DNA of 24,753 nucleotides from a virus. Location of the stretch: positions 1-24,753 of the IMG/VR virus record IMGVR_UViG_3300021368_001336; one strand, written 5' to 3'. The notes under the pieces were generated by a model, which was not told the origin of the DNA, searched no databases, and worked only from the letters and a program-made list of their open reading frames with translations. Positions within the stretch are counted from its first letter, which is position 1. Each line of letters opens with the position of its first letter. Below, piece after piece: positions 1 to 8,003 of the stretch. Position numbers and translations under genes: made by a program.

Positions 1-143
1 CCTTCCAGCCTAAGATCGGCTTCAAGACTCGCTACGGCATGGTTGCTAACCCATTCGCTGAGGGTACAACCGTTGGCGCAGGTGCTCTTACCCAGAACAC
101 CAACCGCTACTACCGTCGCGTTAAAGTTCAGAACCTCATGTGA
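1..143 (+). CDS. gp23: Major capsid protein gp23, C-terminal end (partial)
   Basis: The window opens inside this gene. Frame 3 reads the last 46 residues, ending RYYRRVKVQNLM and a TGA stop. The segment has KTRYGMVANPFA followed by a Gly/Ala/Thr-rich stretch, which resembles the C-terminus of T4-family gp23 in cyanophages. gp23 is the shell protein that forms the head hexamers and is normally cleaved by the prohead protease near its N-terminus, a part not visible here. Codons such as CGC, AAC and ACC look optimised, as expected for the most abundant virion protein. A strong terminator follows directly. The downstream gp3-like gene fits the usual cyanophage order. The call rests on this short tail plus synteny. 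Confidence 0.88.
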   Translation, partial: FQPKIGFKTRYGMVANPFAEGTTVGAGALTQNTNRYYRRVKVQNLM

Positions 144-168
144 TCCATCGGATTCACTAGGTTTTCAT

Positions 169-194
169 GGGGGGTCTTCGGACCCCCTTTTTTT
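169..194 (+). terminator. Rho-independent terminator after gp23
   Basis: A stem GGGGGTC / GACCCCC closes on a TTCG tetraloop (C-UUCG-G, a very stable loop) and is followed by seven T at 188-194. It sits 25 bases after the capsid stop codon and should end capsid transcription. A late promoter motif starts two bases after the T run. Confidence 0.93.
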
Positions 195-196
195 GT

Positions 197-203
197 CTAA
201 ATA
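197..203 (+). promoter_or_regulatory. Late promoter motif CTAAATA
   Basis: CTAAATA is one base off the last seven bases of the T4 late consensus TATAAATA and is a common cyanophage late form. It lies directly behind the gp23 terminator and about 25 bases before the next start codon, as expected for a gp55-dependent late promoter restarting transcription. Confidence 0.65.
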
Positions 204-228
204 GAACATAGGAACATTGTCTAATAAA

Positions 229-981
229 ATGAAGACATATAGACAGTTTTGTGAAGATGCAAATCTAAATGAGTTTAATCTTGGACAGGTTAAAGATTTT
301 GCAAAGAGTGCTACAAAGAGTGTTATTAAGGCGTTGCCGACTAAGTATCAGGCACCAGCAACAAATATTGCTAAGACAGCATATGCTGGCGCAAAGGGTG
401 CAGTAAAGGGTGCAGTATCAGCAGTAAAGTCATCCACAGCATCAGCAGCACCAAAAACTGGACAAGTATTAGCATATAAAAACTACAAACCAGGTGTCTT
501 AGATAAGGGCACTGGTAAGTTCACTCAGAGAGCGCATACAGGCGCTGAAGCGAAGAGATATGGTTGGAAGCCTGTAAAGGCAAGTTCTTACGGTCCTGGA
601 GACACTACATCGCAGTCTTACAACACTGGTGGCGATGGTGTCCAGAGAACTGCTGATGGAACTGCTTTTAGTGGTAAGACCCGTGCTGTAGCAGTCCCTT
701 ACAAATACAAGAAAGGTGAAGTTCCAAAGGGAACTTGGGCAGGAACTCCATCCACACCATTTGGAACTAAACTCAGTCTTACCACAAAACCAATGGGTAA
801 GAGCACCAAAGCAGTTACATCAACTGTGAGAGATACTGGAAACTTTGGTAAGGCAGGTGAGGTTAATAAGAGCACTGATATGGACTTGACCAGACAGACT
901 GCTCGCGATTTGGCTGGTGATGATAAACTGACCCCAACACAATGGGGTAAGAGAATGATTTACAAGAAATTAGGTAAGTAA
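229..981 (+). CDS. RlpA/3D-like double-psi beta-barrel protein, possible virion peptidoglycan enzyme
   Basis: A 250-residue protein. The N-terminus MKTYRQFCEDA is a common opening of cyanophage virion-associated proteins. Residues 20-75 are Ala/Lys-rich. Residues about 118-230 look like a double-psi beta-barrel of the RlpA / 3D type: SSYGPG, TADGTAFSG, a TPFGTKL strand, VRDTGNFGK (D202 aligned with the conserved Asp of RlpA lytic transglycosylases) and MDLTRQTARDLAG, which matches the family's closing IDLS.AAA..LG pattern. No signal peptide is visible. I chose ATG 229 because of the typical N-terminus; an in-frame TTG at 217, three bases after an AGGA, is the alternative. The late promoter just upstream and the place between gp23 and gp3 suggest a late virion protein that could cut peptidoglycan during entry. 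Fold moderately sure; activity is inference. Confidence 0.6.
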   Translation: MKTYRQFCEDANLNEFNLGQVKDFAKSATKSVIKALPTKYQAPATNIAKTAYAGAKGAVKGAVSAVKSSTASAAPKTGQVLAYKNYKPGVLDKGTGKFTQRAHTGAEAKRYGWKPVKASSYGPGDTTSQSYNTGGDGVQRTADGTAFSGKTRAVAVPYKYKKGEVPKGTWAGTPSTPFGTKLSLTTKPMGKSTKAVTSTVRDTGNFGKAGEVNKSTDMDLTRQTARDLAGDDKLTPTQWGKRMIYKKLGK

Positions 982-983
982 AA

Positions 984-1532
984 ATGTCTTGCAATTTTGC
1001 AAATGAGATAAGCAACAGGAACTTTTTATCTCCTGCGGGTTTTCAGTTTAGTCTTGCTAAAACGCCAAAGGTTTCTTTCTTTTGCACCAGTGCAAGGATT
1101 CCTGAAATCAACTTAGGTACGGCAATGCAACCATCGTATCTAAAGGACCTTGATGTTCCCGGTGAGAAACTGACTTATGGTGATCTTACTATAAGATTTT
1201 TGATTGATGAGAATATGGAAAACTACATGGCAATCCATAACTGGATGACCGGACTTGGATTTCCAGAGACTGCTGAGCAGTTTGATCTTTTAACTAAGGA
1301 TCAAGATAATGTAGATGATATGCAAGAGCAGTTCAGTGATGGGTCTTTAAATATCTTAAGCAGTAATCTTAGAGTTAATGCTATTGTAAAGTTTTTAGAT
1401 CTCTTTCCAGTTTCGCTTTCATCGATGGAATTTGATACTCAAATAACTGATATTCAGTACTTTACAGCAGAGGCAACTTTCAAGTATACTGTGTATAATA
1501 TACTAGATGATGACAATAGAACTCCCTTATGA
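984..1532 (+). CDS. gp3: gp3-like tail completion / sheath stabiliser protein
   Basis: A 182-residue protein (T4 gp3 is about 176). In T4 this protein caps the tail tube before head joining. The sequence opens MSCNFANEISNRNFLSP and has the run GEKLTYGDLTIRFLIDENMENY and a C-terminal beta-rich part (YFTAEATFKYTVYNI), which I recognise as the protein placed directly after gp23 in cyanomyoviruses and annotated gp3. It begins two bases after the upstream stop and overlaps uvsY by ATGA, so it probably shares the late transcript starting near 200. Identification depends on remembered cyanophage homologues and synteny more than on a diagnostic motif; another tail-tube-fold protein is the alternative. 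Confidence 0.72.
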   Translation: MSCNFANEISNRNFLSPAGFQFSLAKTPKVSFFCTSARIPEINLGTAMQPSYLKDLDVPGEKLTYGDLTIRFLIDENMENYMAIHNWMTGLGFPETAEQFDLLTKDQDNVDDMQEQFSDGSLNILSSNLRVNAIVKFLDLFPVSLSSMEFDTQITDIQYFTAEATFKYTVYNILDDDNRTPL

Positions 1533-1960
1533 TCGATCTTGAAAAACTTCAGGAGATGTGGCAGAAGGATGCTGTCATTGACCCTGATAATCTACATAAT
1601 GAAAGTTTAAAAATTTCAGAATTACACTCAAAGTACTATACAATCTACAATACTCTCAGCCTATTAAGAGAAAAGGCGAGGGATAGTTTTAAACGTGTAA
1701 AGTTAGAAAGGTATAACTATTATACAGGAAAAGCACCCGCAGAGGTGTATGACAAAGAACCATTCGATTACAAGGTTCGTGAGAAAGATGCCATACAGAG
1801 GCACCTAGATGCTGATGATAAATTGAATACAATTGATTTGAAGATTAGATACTATGATGTACAACTAAAGTTTTTGGAAGAAATTATTAGAACTATCGCT
1901 AATAGAACATTCCAAATCAAAAACGCCATTGAATGGCAAAAGTTCCAAGCAGGATTCTAA
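1529..1960 (+). CDS. uvsY: UvsY recombination mediator
   Basis: 143 residues, close to T4 UvsY (137). UvsY loads the UvsX recombinase onto single-stranded DNA covered by gp32, in the cytoplasm, during recombination-dependent replication and repair. The N-terminal MIDLEKLQEMWQKDAVID matches the T4 pattern (L-E-D-L-Q-E...K-D..I-D). A lysine/arginine-rich middle (about 45-70, with RYNYYTGKAP recalling the T4 DYYSGR motif) fits the DNA-binding part, and the C-terminal helices ending IKNAIEWQKFQAGF match the T4 ending with its FEAG. It overlaps gp3 by four bases (ATGA) and the next small gene by one base (TAATG). In T4, uvsY and uvsW also lie close together, as here. Confidence 0.9.
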   Translation: MIDLEKLQEMWQKDAVIDPDNLHNESLKISELHSKYYTIYNTLSLLREKARDSFKRVKLERYNYYTGKAPAEVYDKEPFDYKVREKDAIQRHLDADDKLNTIDLKIRYYDVQLKFLEEIIRTIANRTFQIKNAIEWQKFQAGF

Positions 1961-2163
1961 TGTATCAAGAAAATCCAGAAGATCAATACTACAGTATAGA
2001 ATTAAACTATCCAGGCATTAAATGCATCCATGCTGCGTTATGTCAAGCAGTTGAGAAGTGGGCAGGTGGTGAACCAATGGAGCAAGAAAATATGATTTCA
2101 ATGAGAGATAATTTCTACAGACTTCTCTTAGAGCATTCGTTTGAAAATATAAGTCTTGACTAA
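1960..2163 (+). CDS. Small conserved-looking protein, unknown function
   Basis: 67 residues beginning MYQENPEDQYYSIELNYPG and ending SFENISLD. The ATG overlaps the uvsY stop (TAATG) and has AGGA five bases upstream inside uvsY, so I preferred it to an in-frame start 27 bases earlier. It is acidic, has two cysteines (CIHAALC) and no membrane segment. Position right after uvsY recalls the small uvsY-linked open frames of T4, but I see no clear sequence match. Translational coupling suggests a partner or accessory of UvsY; that is inference. Confidence 0.72.
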   Translation: MYQENPEDQYYSIELNYPGIKCIHAALCQAVEKWAGGEPMEQENMISMRDNFYRLLLEHSFENISLD

Positions 2164-2166
2164 ATA
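2160..2166 (+). promoter_or_regulatory. Late promoter motif CTAAATA
   Basis: CTAAATA overlaps the stop of the preceding gene and lies about 20 bases before the ATG of the next one, the same form and spacing class as the motif at 197. Confidence 0.5.
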
Positions 2167-2185
2167 CTGAGTAAAGTGAGATAAA

Positions 2186-2440
2186 ATGGCAATCAGTACA
2201 GACACATCAGTATATGTTGCAGGTATTACCACATATACTATTACAGGAGAAACTGATACCGAGTTCACAGTATCATATCCAGTAGGTGTGGGACATACTT
2301 ATAGTAGAAGCATTAACAAGAGTGGTGATGCTGCTGAAGATGAAGCACGTCTAGACTCTCATCTCTTAGCAGTTAATAATAAAGTTAATGTAGGTACTAT
2401 TTCTACAACTCCTCCTCCAGCAGAAGAAGAACCTGAGTGA
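2186..2440 (+). CDS. Small acidic protein, unknown (probable late protein)
   Basis: 84 residues starting MAISTDTSVYVAGITTYTITG, rich in Thr/Ser/Val with a predicted beta character, then a charged helix (EDEARLDSHLLAVNNKVNVG) and a Pro/Glu tail (TPPPAEEEPE). No cysteine, signal peptide or membrane segment. A late promoter motif stands 20 bases upstream, so it is probably expressed with virion genes and could be a minor structural or assembly protein. I do not recognise a family. Confidence 0.7.
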   Translation: MAISTDTSVYVAGITTYTITGETDTEFTVSYPVGVGHTYSRSINKSGDAAEDEARLDSHLLAVNNKVNVGTISTTPPPAEEEPE

Positions 2441-2443
2441 GGC

Positions 2444-2451
2444 AATAAATA
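2444..2451 (+). promoter_or_regulatory. Possible late promoter AATAAATA before uvsW
   Basis: AATAAATA, one base off TATAAATA, lies 24 bases before the uvsW ATG in the short gap after the preceding gene. T4 uvsW is itself a late gene, which supports the reading. AT-rich sequence makes such a match possible by chance. Confidence 0.4.
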
Positions 2452-2474
2452 TCCATAGGTGATGCTTATGGATT

Positions 2475-3938
2475 ATGTCTCATTTGATCATATCAAAAAA
2501 GAACGAAGTATATCTACATATCAAGGCAGATCCTCATGTCTACTATGAACTGGCGGACCAGTTCACGTTTGAGGTTCCTGGCGCTAAGTTTATGCCGCAG
2601 TATCGCAGCAAGTACTGGGACGGCAAAATAAGACTTTTTAATACACAGACCGGTGAAGTTTATGTAGGTCTGTTAGACAAGATTATTCAATTTTGTGAGG
2701 ACCATGGGTATACCTATGAGTTCACAAACAATAAGTTCTATGGTACTCCATTTGAAGTCAATGATATGATTTCAAAGGAGGGTGTTAAAGATTATATGAC
2801 TGCAGTCTCTAAGTATGCTCCAAGAGACTACCAGATCGAAGGGGTATACGACGCGCTAAGGCATAATAGAAAGTTGTTGATATCCCCAACTGCTTCGGGA
2901 AAGTCTCTGATGATATATTCGATTGTGAGATATCACGTTGAGCGCGGACAAAATACTCTGATAGTTGTTCCGACGACTTCGCTAGTAGAGCAGATGTATA
3001 AAGACTTTGCAGACTATGGGTGGGATGTTGGTTCATATTGTCACAAAATATATGCGGGTAGAGAAAGGGAAACTGATTCCCAAGTTATCATCACTACCTG
3101 GCAGTCCATCTACAAACTCCCCCGAAAATATTTTGAACGATTTAACGTAGTGGTTGGGGATGAGGCACACCAGTTCAAGAGTAAGTCACTTATATCTATA
3201 ATGACAAAACTTGCTGATGCTAAGTATCGTTATGGATTCACAGGCACTCTAGACGGCACACAGACCCATAAGTGGGTCTTAGAGGGTCTCTTTGGTCCTT
3301 CATATAAAATCATCAAGACAGAGGAGTTGATGAAGAAGGGGCATGTTGCCAAACTAGATATTAATGTACTTCTACTGAAGCACCCAGCGCATAAGTTTGA
3401 AAACTTTGAGGAAGAAGTTCAGTATATTATCAATCATGAAAGACGAAATAAGTTTATACGTAACCTAGCTCTTGATCTTAAGGGTAACACACTCATACTG
3501 TTTTCCAGAGTAGAGGGTCACGGACAACCTTTATTTGATATGATAAATAATGGTAGGATTGAAGAACGTCACGTATTCTTTGTTCATGGGGGTGTCCATA
3601 CTGAGGACCGAGAAAAGGTAAGGGAGATTACTGAAAAAGAAAATAACGCAATCATTGTTGCCTCATACGGAACTTTCTCTACAGGCATTAACATTAAGAA
3701 TTTACACAATGTTATTTTTGCTTCTCCTTCCAAGTCAAGAATACGCAATCTCCAATCAATCGGTAGAGTACTCAGAAAAGGGAATAACAAAACCAAAGCA
3801 ACTTTATATGATATTGCTGACGACATTTCCTACAAATCCAGGAGAAATTATACCCTTAACCATTTGATTGAAAGGATTAAAGTCTACAACGAAGAGAACT
3901 TTAATTATGACATTGTAAACATACCGCTAAGGAGCTAA
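2475..3938 (+). CDS. uvsW: UvsW RNA-DNA / DNA helicase
   Basis: 487 residues (T4 UvsW about 500). It is an SF2 helicase that unwinds R-loops and branched DNA, moving replication from origin-initiated to recombination-dependent mode. Motifs in order: an N-terminal domain with the KYWDGKIRLF signature (about 46-55); Q-motif-like RDYQ 117-120; Walker A SPTASGKS 137-144; DEAH box 229-232; motif III GFTGTLDG 254-261; motif VI QSIGRVLRKG 427-436 with arginine fingers. All key residues are present. The ATG at 2475 follows GGTGATG spacing and aligns the N-terminal domain with T4. The next gene starts inside its stop codon (TAATG). Confidence 0.95.
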   Translation: MSHLIISKKNEVYLHIKADPHVYYELADQFTFEVPGAKFMPQYRSKYWDGKIRLFNTQTGEVYVGLLDKIIQFCEDHGYTYEFTNNKFYGTPFEVNDMISKEGVKDYMTAVSKYAPRDYQIEGVYDALRHNRKLLISPTASGKSLMIYSIVRYHVERGQNTLIVVPTTSLVEQMYKDFADYGWDVGSYCHKIYAGRERETDSQVIITTWQSIYKLPRKYFERFNVVVGDEAHQFKSKSLISIMTKLADAKYRYGFTGTLDGTQTHKWVLEGLFGPSYKIIKTEELMKKGHVAKLDINVLLLKHPAHKFENFEEEVQYIINHERRNKFIRNLALDLKGNTLILFSRVEGHGQPLFDMINNGRIEERHVFFVHGGVHTEDREKVREITEKENNAIIVASYGTFSTGINIKNLHNVIFASPSKSRIRNLQSIGRVLRKGNNKTKATLYDIADDISYKSRRNYTLNHLIERIKVYNEENFNYDIVNIPLRS

Positions 3939-4369
3939 TGGGAGAAGAATTTTATAGCACAATCAAACTAATTACAGGTGAAGAAATATTCGCACTCGTC
4001 TGTGTAGAGGATAACGATGGAGATCCTGTACTGATTCTTCAGAATCCGGTTATAATGAAACTTGTAGAAACAAGAGGTGGGTATGCCATCAAAGTAAAAC
4101 CATGGATGCAGATACCTGGCGATGATTTCTTTATTGTAAAACTTGATAAGATTGTTACTATTACAGAAGTAAAAGAAGAACGTATTATTCAGTTCTATAA
4201 CAACTATCTTACTGAGGATGATGAAGATAGTGATCTTGATGATCCTCTATTCGGATCTTCCGGTAGTCAGGCTCAAGTAACCAAGAAGATGGGATATGTA
4301 TCTACAGTAGAGGAAGCAAGAAAGTCTCTAGAGAATATCTATAAACTAGAAGATACTAAAGAAAGCTAA
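3938..4369 (+). CDS. Sm-like small protein, paralogue A
   Basis: 143 residues. The first 90 follow a pattern also seen in the two small genes before gp43 (21320 and 21615): an opening strand with IKLITGEEIFALV, a middle NPVIM strand, a Pro-Trp (KPWM) and a closing KLDKIVTITEV followed by a helix ending in YL. This resembles the short five-strand barrel of Sm/Hfq-type proteins, though I cannot confirm the fold. Residues 93-143 form an acidic linker (TEDDEDSDLDD) and a predicted helix. It overlaps uvsW by one base and is therefore probably translated with it. A role in RNA binding is a guess from fold resemblance only. Confidence 0.68.
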   Translation: MGEEFYSTIKLITGEEIFALVCVEDNDGDPVLILQNPVIMKLVETRGGYAIKVKPWMQIPGDDFFIVKLDKIVTITEVKEERIIQFYNNYLTEDDEDSDLDDPLFGSSGSQAQVTKKMGYVSTVEEARKSLENIYKLEDTKES

Positions 4370-4418
4370 AGCTGTCTCTTCAACCCTAACAAAGGTATTC
4401 TACACATATTCTGACTAC

Positions 4419-4446
4419 TTGTCAAGTCCTAAATATGTGCTATAAT
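4419..4446 (+). promoter_or_regulatory. Dual early/late promoter before gp55
   Basis: TTGTCA (4419-4424) and TATAAT (4441-4446) are separated by 16 bases, with TGC just before the -10, giving an extended -10 host sigma-70 promoter. Inside the spacer lies CTAAATA (4429-4435), a late-type motif. The 110-base gap 4370-4479 holds this and nothing else I can name. The arrangement would let host polymerase start gp55 early and gp55-polymerase sustain it late. Confidence 0.7.
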
Positions 4447-4479
4447 AATAACAACAGATTTATTCGATAAAGTGATGTT

Positions 4480-4995
4480 ATGTCCAAAAAGAGATCAGAG
4501 CATTATGTAAACAATAAAGAGTTGTTAGAAGCACTTATTGTTTACAGATCAAAAGTAGAAGAAGACTTTGTAAGTCGAAACGGTAGAGAACCTACCAAAG
4601 AAGACCGTTCTAAGCGTTGGGAAGGAAAACCACCTATCTCCAACTACCTTGGCGAATGTTTTTTGAAGATTGCGACACACCTGTCGTATAAACCAAACTT
4701 CGTCAACTATATGTTCCGCGACGATATGATCTCAGATGGAATCGAAAATTGCGTTCAGTACATTCATAATTTTGATCCTGAGAAATCCAAAAATCCTTTT
4801 GCTTACTTTACGCAGATCATTCATTATGCGTTTCTCCGCCGAATCCAAAAAGAGAAAAAGCAACTAGAGATCAAGACTAAGATTATTGAAAAGACTGGTT
4901 TTGATCAAGTTATGATGGTCGATGATACTGCACTCTCTGGTAGTAGTTCTGACTACAACACCATTAAGGATAACATCACTTATAAGAATCGATGA
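4480..4995 (+). CDS. gp55: gp55, sigma factor for late transcription
   Basis: 171 residues (T4 gp55 is 185). It is the phage sigma factor that, with the sliding clamp gp45, directs host RNA polymerase to TATAAATA-type late promoters. Residues about 91-130 (NCVQYIHNFDPEKSKNPFAYFTQIIHYAFLRRI, read in two halves) are a region-2-like core: FDP.K and the aromatic FAYFTQIIHYAFLRRI helix parallel the sigma-70 pattern for -10 recognition. The N-terminus MSKKRSEHYVNNKELLEAL is typical of cyanophage gp55. Dedicated promoter upstream; its stop overlaps the gp47 start (ATGA). Confidence 0.93.
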   Translation: MSKKRSEHYVNNKELLEALIVYRSKVEEDFVSRNGREPTKEDRSKRWEGKPPISNYLGECFLKIATHLSYKPNFVNYMFRDDMISDGIENCVQYIHNFDPEKSKNPFAYFTQIIHYAFLRRIQKEKKQLEIKTKIIEKTGFDQVMMVDDTALSGSSSDYNTIKDNITYKNR

Positions 4996-6032
4996 AGATT
5001 GCTATTATTACTGATCAGCACTTTGGTGCCAGAAAATCTAGCAAGTTCCTTCACGACCATTTCAAACGCTTCTACGACGATATCTTCTTCCCATATCTGC
5101 AAGAGCATAACATCACTACAGTAGTGGATATGGGTGATACCTTTGACAATCGTCGTTCTATCGACCTGTGGGCGATTAACTGGGCAAAGGAGAACTATTA
5201 TAATAAGTTAAGGGATATGGGCATTACGGTCCATACAATCGTGGGTAATCACACAGCGTACTACAAGAACACCAATGAGGTGAATACTGTAGACCTTCTG
5301 TTGAAAGAATATAAAAATGTTAAAGTATATTCTGAGTGTACAGAAGTAAAACTAGACAAATTAAAAGTACTGTTTATTCCTTGGATTAATGACGAAAATT
5401 CTGAAAGTTCTTTCCTTTCGATTAAAAATTCACATAGCAAGTGCGCGATGGGGCACCTTGAGCTCAACGGATTTAGAGCGCATCGCGGTCACACCATGGA
5501 AGACGGTCTGGATGGCGACATCTTTGAAAAATTCTCTAAGGTCTTCTCTGGTCACTTCCATACACGAAGTGACGACGGAAGAATCTACTACCTAGGAAAT
5601 CCTTATGAGATGTTCTGGAACGATGTAGATGATACTCGTGGTTTTACTATCTTCGATACTGAGACACTAGAACATGAACATGTTGATAATCCAAACACAC
5701 TCTTCCATAACGTCTATTACGAAGACACTAACTACAAACTCTTTGATGCTACAAAGTACAAAGGTAAGATTGTAAAGGTCATCGTTAGAAAGAAAACTAA
5801 ACCAAAAGATTTTGAAAAGTTCCTTGATAAACTTTATGGCATTGGTGTTGAAGAACTAAAAATAATCGACAACTTTGAAATACAAGAAGGTGAAGACTTT
5901 GAGGCAGAAGATTCGGAAAACACAATATCTCTCTTGAATAGATATATTGATGAGGCAGAAATGGACTGCGATAAAGGTATTATCAAAAGCATTCTCCAAA
6001 AGATATACAGTCAAGCGTGCGAGGTCGAATGA
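4992..6032 (+). CDS. gp47: gp47, Mre11-like recombination nuclease subunit
   Basis: 346 residues (T4 339). With gp46 it forms the SbcCD/Mre11-Rad50 type complex that resects DNA ends for recombination and helps degrade host DNA. The calcineurin-like metallophosphoesterase motifs are all visible: D8-x-H10 (TDQHFG), D49 in DMGDTFDNR, GNH 85-87, H155 in GHLELNG and GHFH 187-190. These bind two metal ions. The C-terminal third is the capping / gp46-binding part, acidic near residues 300-310. It overlaps gp55 by four bases and its stop overlaps the next gene, so gp55-47-46 is one operon. Confidence 0.96.
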   Translation: MKIAIITDQHFGARKSSKFLHDHFKRFYDDIFFPYLQEHNITTVVDMGDTFDNRRSIDLWAINWAKENYYNKLRDMGITVHTIVGNHTAYYKNTNEVNTVDLLLKEYKNVKVYSECTEVKLDKLKVLFIPWINDENSESSFLSIKNSHSKCAMGHLELNGFRAHRGHTMEDGLDGDIFEKFSKVFSGHFHTRSDDGRIYYLGNPYEMFWNDVDDTRGFTIFDTETLEHEHVDNPNTLFHNVYYEDTNYKLFDATKYKGKIVKVIVRKKTKPKDFEKFLDKLYGIGVEELKIIDNFEIQEGEDFEAEDSENTISLLNRYIDEAEMDCDKGIIKSILQKIYSQACEVE

Positions 6033-6322
6033 TGTTTCTTCTTACACTCAAAGATAAAAAAGATGAAGGTGCTTATGCCGTTCAAAACAAGAACGGCGAA
6101 AAGGTTCTCTTTTTGTTTGAGGAAGAAGATGACGCCGAAAGATACGCTATGCAACTTGAGGAAGAAGAGGAACCAACTGAATTGGAAGTTATAGAGGTTG
6201 ATGGAGCACTTGCCATCAGAACCTGCAAAATGTATCAGTATAAGTATGCTGTTATTACCGCTAACGACATTGTAATTCCCCCCAAAAATAATGATAACAT
6301 TTCAGAAGATCCGGTGGCGTAA
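6032..6322 (+). CDS. DUF3110-like small protein between gp47 and gp46
   Basis: 96 residues from the second of two adjacent ATGs (6029 or 6032); GAGG at 6021 suits either. The block DEGAYAVQNKNGEKVLFLF, then EEEDDAERYAMQLEEE and an EVIEVDG strand followed by IRTCKMYQYKY, recalls the cyanobacterial DUF3110 pattern (E.G.y....g..vLfFE.EDDA.RYA..LE...P...v..id). That family is almost limited to cyanobacteria and their phages. Function unknown. The start overlaps the gp47 stop, and the gene runs 32 bases into gp46, so expression is tied to the nuclease complex. Family assignment is from memory and moderately sure. Confidence 0.72.
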   Translation: MFLLTLKDKKDEGAYAVQNKNGEKVLFLFEEEDDAERYAMQLEEEEEPTELEVIEVDGALAIRTCKMYQYKYAVITANDIVIPPKNNDNISEDPVA

Positions 6323-8003
6323 TTTTTTATCAACCGGACAGAAGTTTAATGAGATTGATTTTGAAGGAAGTAGCACTAATCTGATTGTTGGAACAAACGG
6401 TGCTGGTAAATCCACGATGTTGGATGCCTTAACTTTTGTTCTATTCAATAAGTCATATCGCAAGATTACAAAGCCTCAACTGGTCAATACAGTCAATGAG
6501 AAGGACTGTCTGGTAGAGATTGAGTTTGCTGTTAATAGTCGCCAGTATCTGGTCCGCAGAGGAATCAAACCAAACGTATTTGATATCGTTGTAGATGGTA
6601 CTCAACTTCATCGTGAAGCAGATGACCGTGCCATGCAGCGTATCTTGGAAGAGACTATCCTCAAGTTAAACTACAAATCATTCACTCAGATTGTTATCCT
6701 GGGTAGCAGCAACTTTGTTCCCTTCATGCAACTGACGACATCAAATCGTCGTGAGGTGATTGAAGACCTGCTGGATATTCGCATCTTTTCTGCGATGAAT
6801 AATATCGTCAAAGATACTATCAAAGAAAAGAAGGGTCAGGTAAAATCTCTTGATCTCAAGAGAGAAACTCTCAAGGACAAGATGAAGATGCAGCAAGACT
6901 TCATCGATGAACTTGAAAATCGTGGTAAGGAAAATATTGAGAATAACAAGACTAAGATTACTAACCTGATGGGTGAGGTAGATGTCTATATTAGAGAAAA
7001 CTCTGCTCTTGAAGAGGATGTTTTTAAGTACACGAAAGAACAACAAATTGTGACTGGAGCAGGAGAAAAGTTAGTAAAACTAAACAATCTCAAAGGTAAA
7101 ATCTCTCAAAAGGTAAGTACAATTACGAAAGAGCATCAATTTTTCACTGAAAATACGGTATGCCCTACCTGTCAGCAGCATATTGAAGAGGATTTTCGCT
7201 TAAATAGAATTGATGAGGCGCAAGATAAGGCAAAAGAACTAAAGGAAGGATACGATGAACTCGTTTCTACCATTAAGTTTGAACAGGAGAGAGAGCGTCA
7301 ATTCAATGCCCTTTCTAAGGAGATCACTAAACTAACACATGACATTTCTCAAAACAATACTCGGATCAATCTCAACCAAAGACAAGTCCGAGATCTTGAA
7401 AATGAAATTCAAACTATTACCAGTAACCTACAGAACAGAAATACTGAACATGAGAAGTTAGAAGAGTTTAGGGAAAACCTCCAAAAGACAATTGAAGATC
7501 TCTCAGAAAAAAAACAAGAAATCGTCTATCACGATTTTGCCTACTCCCTTCTAAAGGACGACGGCGTAAAAACAAAAATCATTAAGAAGTACCTTCCATT
7601 CATTAATCAGCAGGTTAATAGATATCTTCGGATGATGGATTTTTATATCAACTTCCATCTTGATGAAGAGTTCAACGAGTCAATCAAATCACCAGTTCAC
7701 GAAGACTTTTCATATAGTTCTTTTAGTGAAGGTGAGAAGATGAGAATCGACCTTGCCCTACTCTTTACCTGGCGTGAAGTAGCGCGTGTCAAAAACTCTG
7801 CTAATACTAATTTGCTGATTTTGGATGAGGTGTTTGATTCATCTCTTGATGGTTTTGGAACCGATGAGTTCCTAAAGATTATTCGTTATGTAATCAAGGA
7901 CGCTAACATATTTGTTATCTCTCACAAAGCAGACATGCTTGACAAGTTTGAAAGTGTTGTCAAGTTTGGTAAAATTAAAGGATTTAGTAAAATTATTTCG
8001 TGA
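6291..8003 (+). CDS. gp46: gp46, Rad50-like recombination nuclease ATPase subunit
   Basis: 570 residues (T4 560). It is an SMC-type ATPase that partners gp47. In order: N-terminal strand WRNFLSTG, Walker A GTNGAGKS 34-41, two long coiled-coil arms (about 170-285 and 300-420), a zinc hook CPTC at 291-294 joining two molecules, the ABC signature SFSEGEKMRIDLA starting at 477, Walker B LLILDE 508-513 and the switch histidine H545 in VISHK. All catalytic elements are intact. The ATG at 6291 lies inside the preceding gene, with the usual N-terminal MITFQKIRW. A terminator starts 27 bases after the stop, closing the gp55-47-46 unit. Confidence 0.97.
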   Translation: MITFQKIRWRNFLSTGQKFNEIDFEGSSTNLIVGTNGAGKSTMLDALTFVLFNKSYRKITKPQLVNTVNEKDCLVEIEFAVNSRQYLVRRGIKPNVFDIVVDGTQLHREADDRAMQRILEETILKLNYKSFTQIVILGSSNFVPFMQLTTSNRREVIEDLLDIRIFSAMNNIVKDTIKEKKGQVKSLDLKRETLKDKMKMQQDFIDELENRGKENIENNKTKITNLMGEVDVYIRENSALEEDVFKYTKEQQIVTGAGEKLVKLNNLKGKISQKVSTITKEHQFFTENTVCPTCQQHIEEDFRLNRIDEAQDKAKELKEGYDELVSTIKFEQERERQFNALSKEITKLTHDISQNNTRINLNQRQVRDLENEIQTITSNLQNRNTEHEKLEEFRENLQKTIEDLSEKKQEIVYHDFAYSLLKDDGVKTKIIKKYLPFINQQVNRYLRMMDFYINFHLDEEFNESIKSPVHEDFSYSSFSEGEKMRIDLALLFTWREVARVKNSANTNLLILDEVFDSSLDGFGTDEFLKIIRYVIKDANIFVISHKADMLDKFESVVKFGKIKGFSKIIS

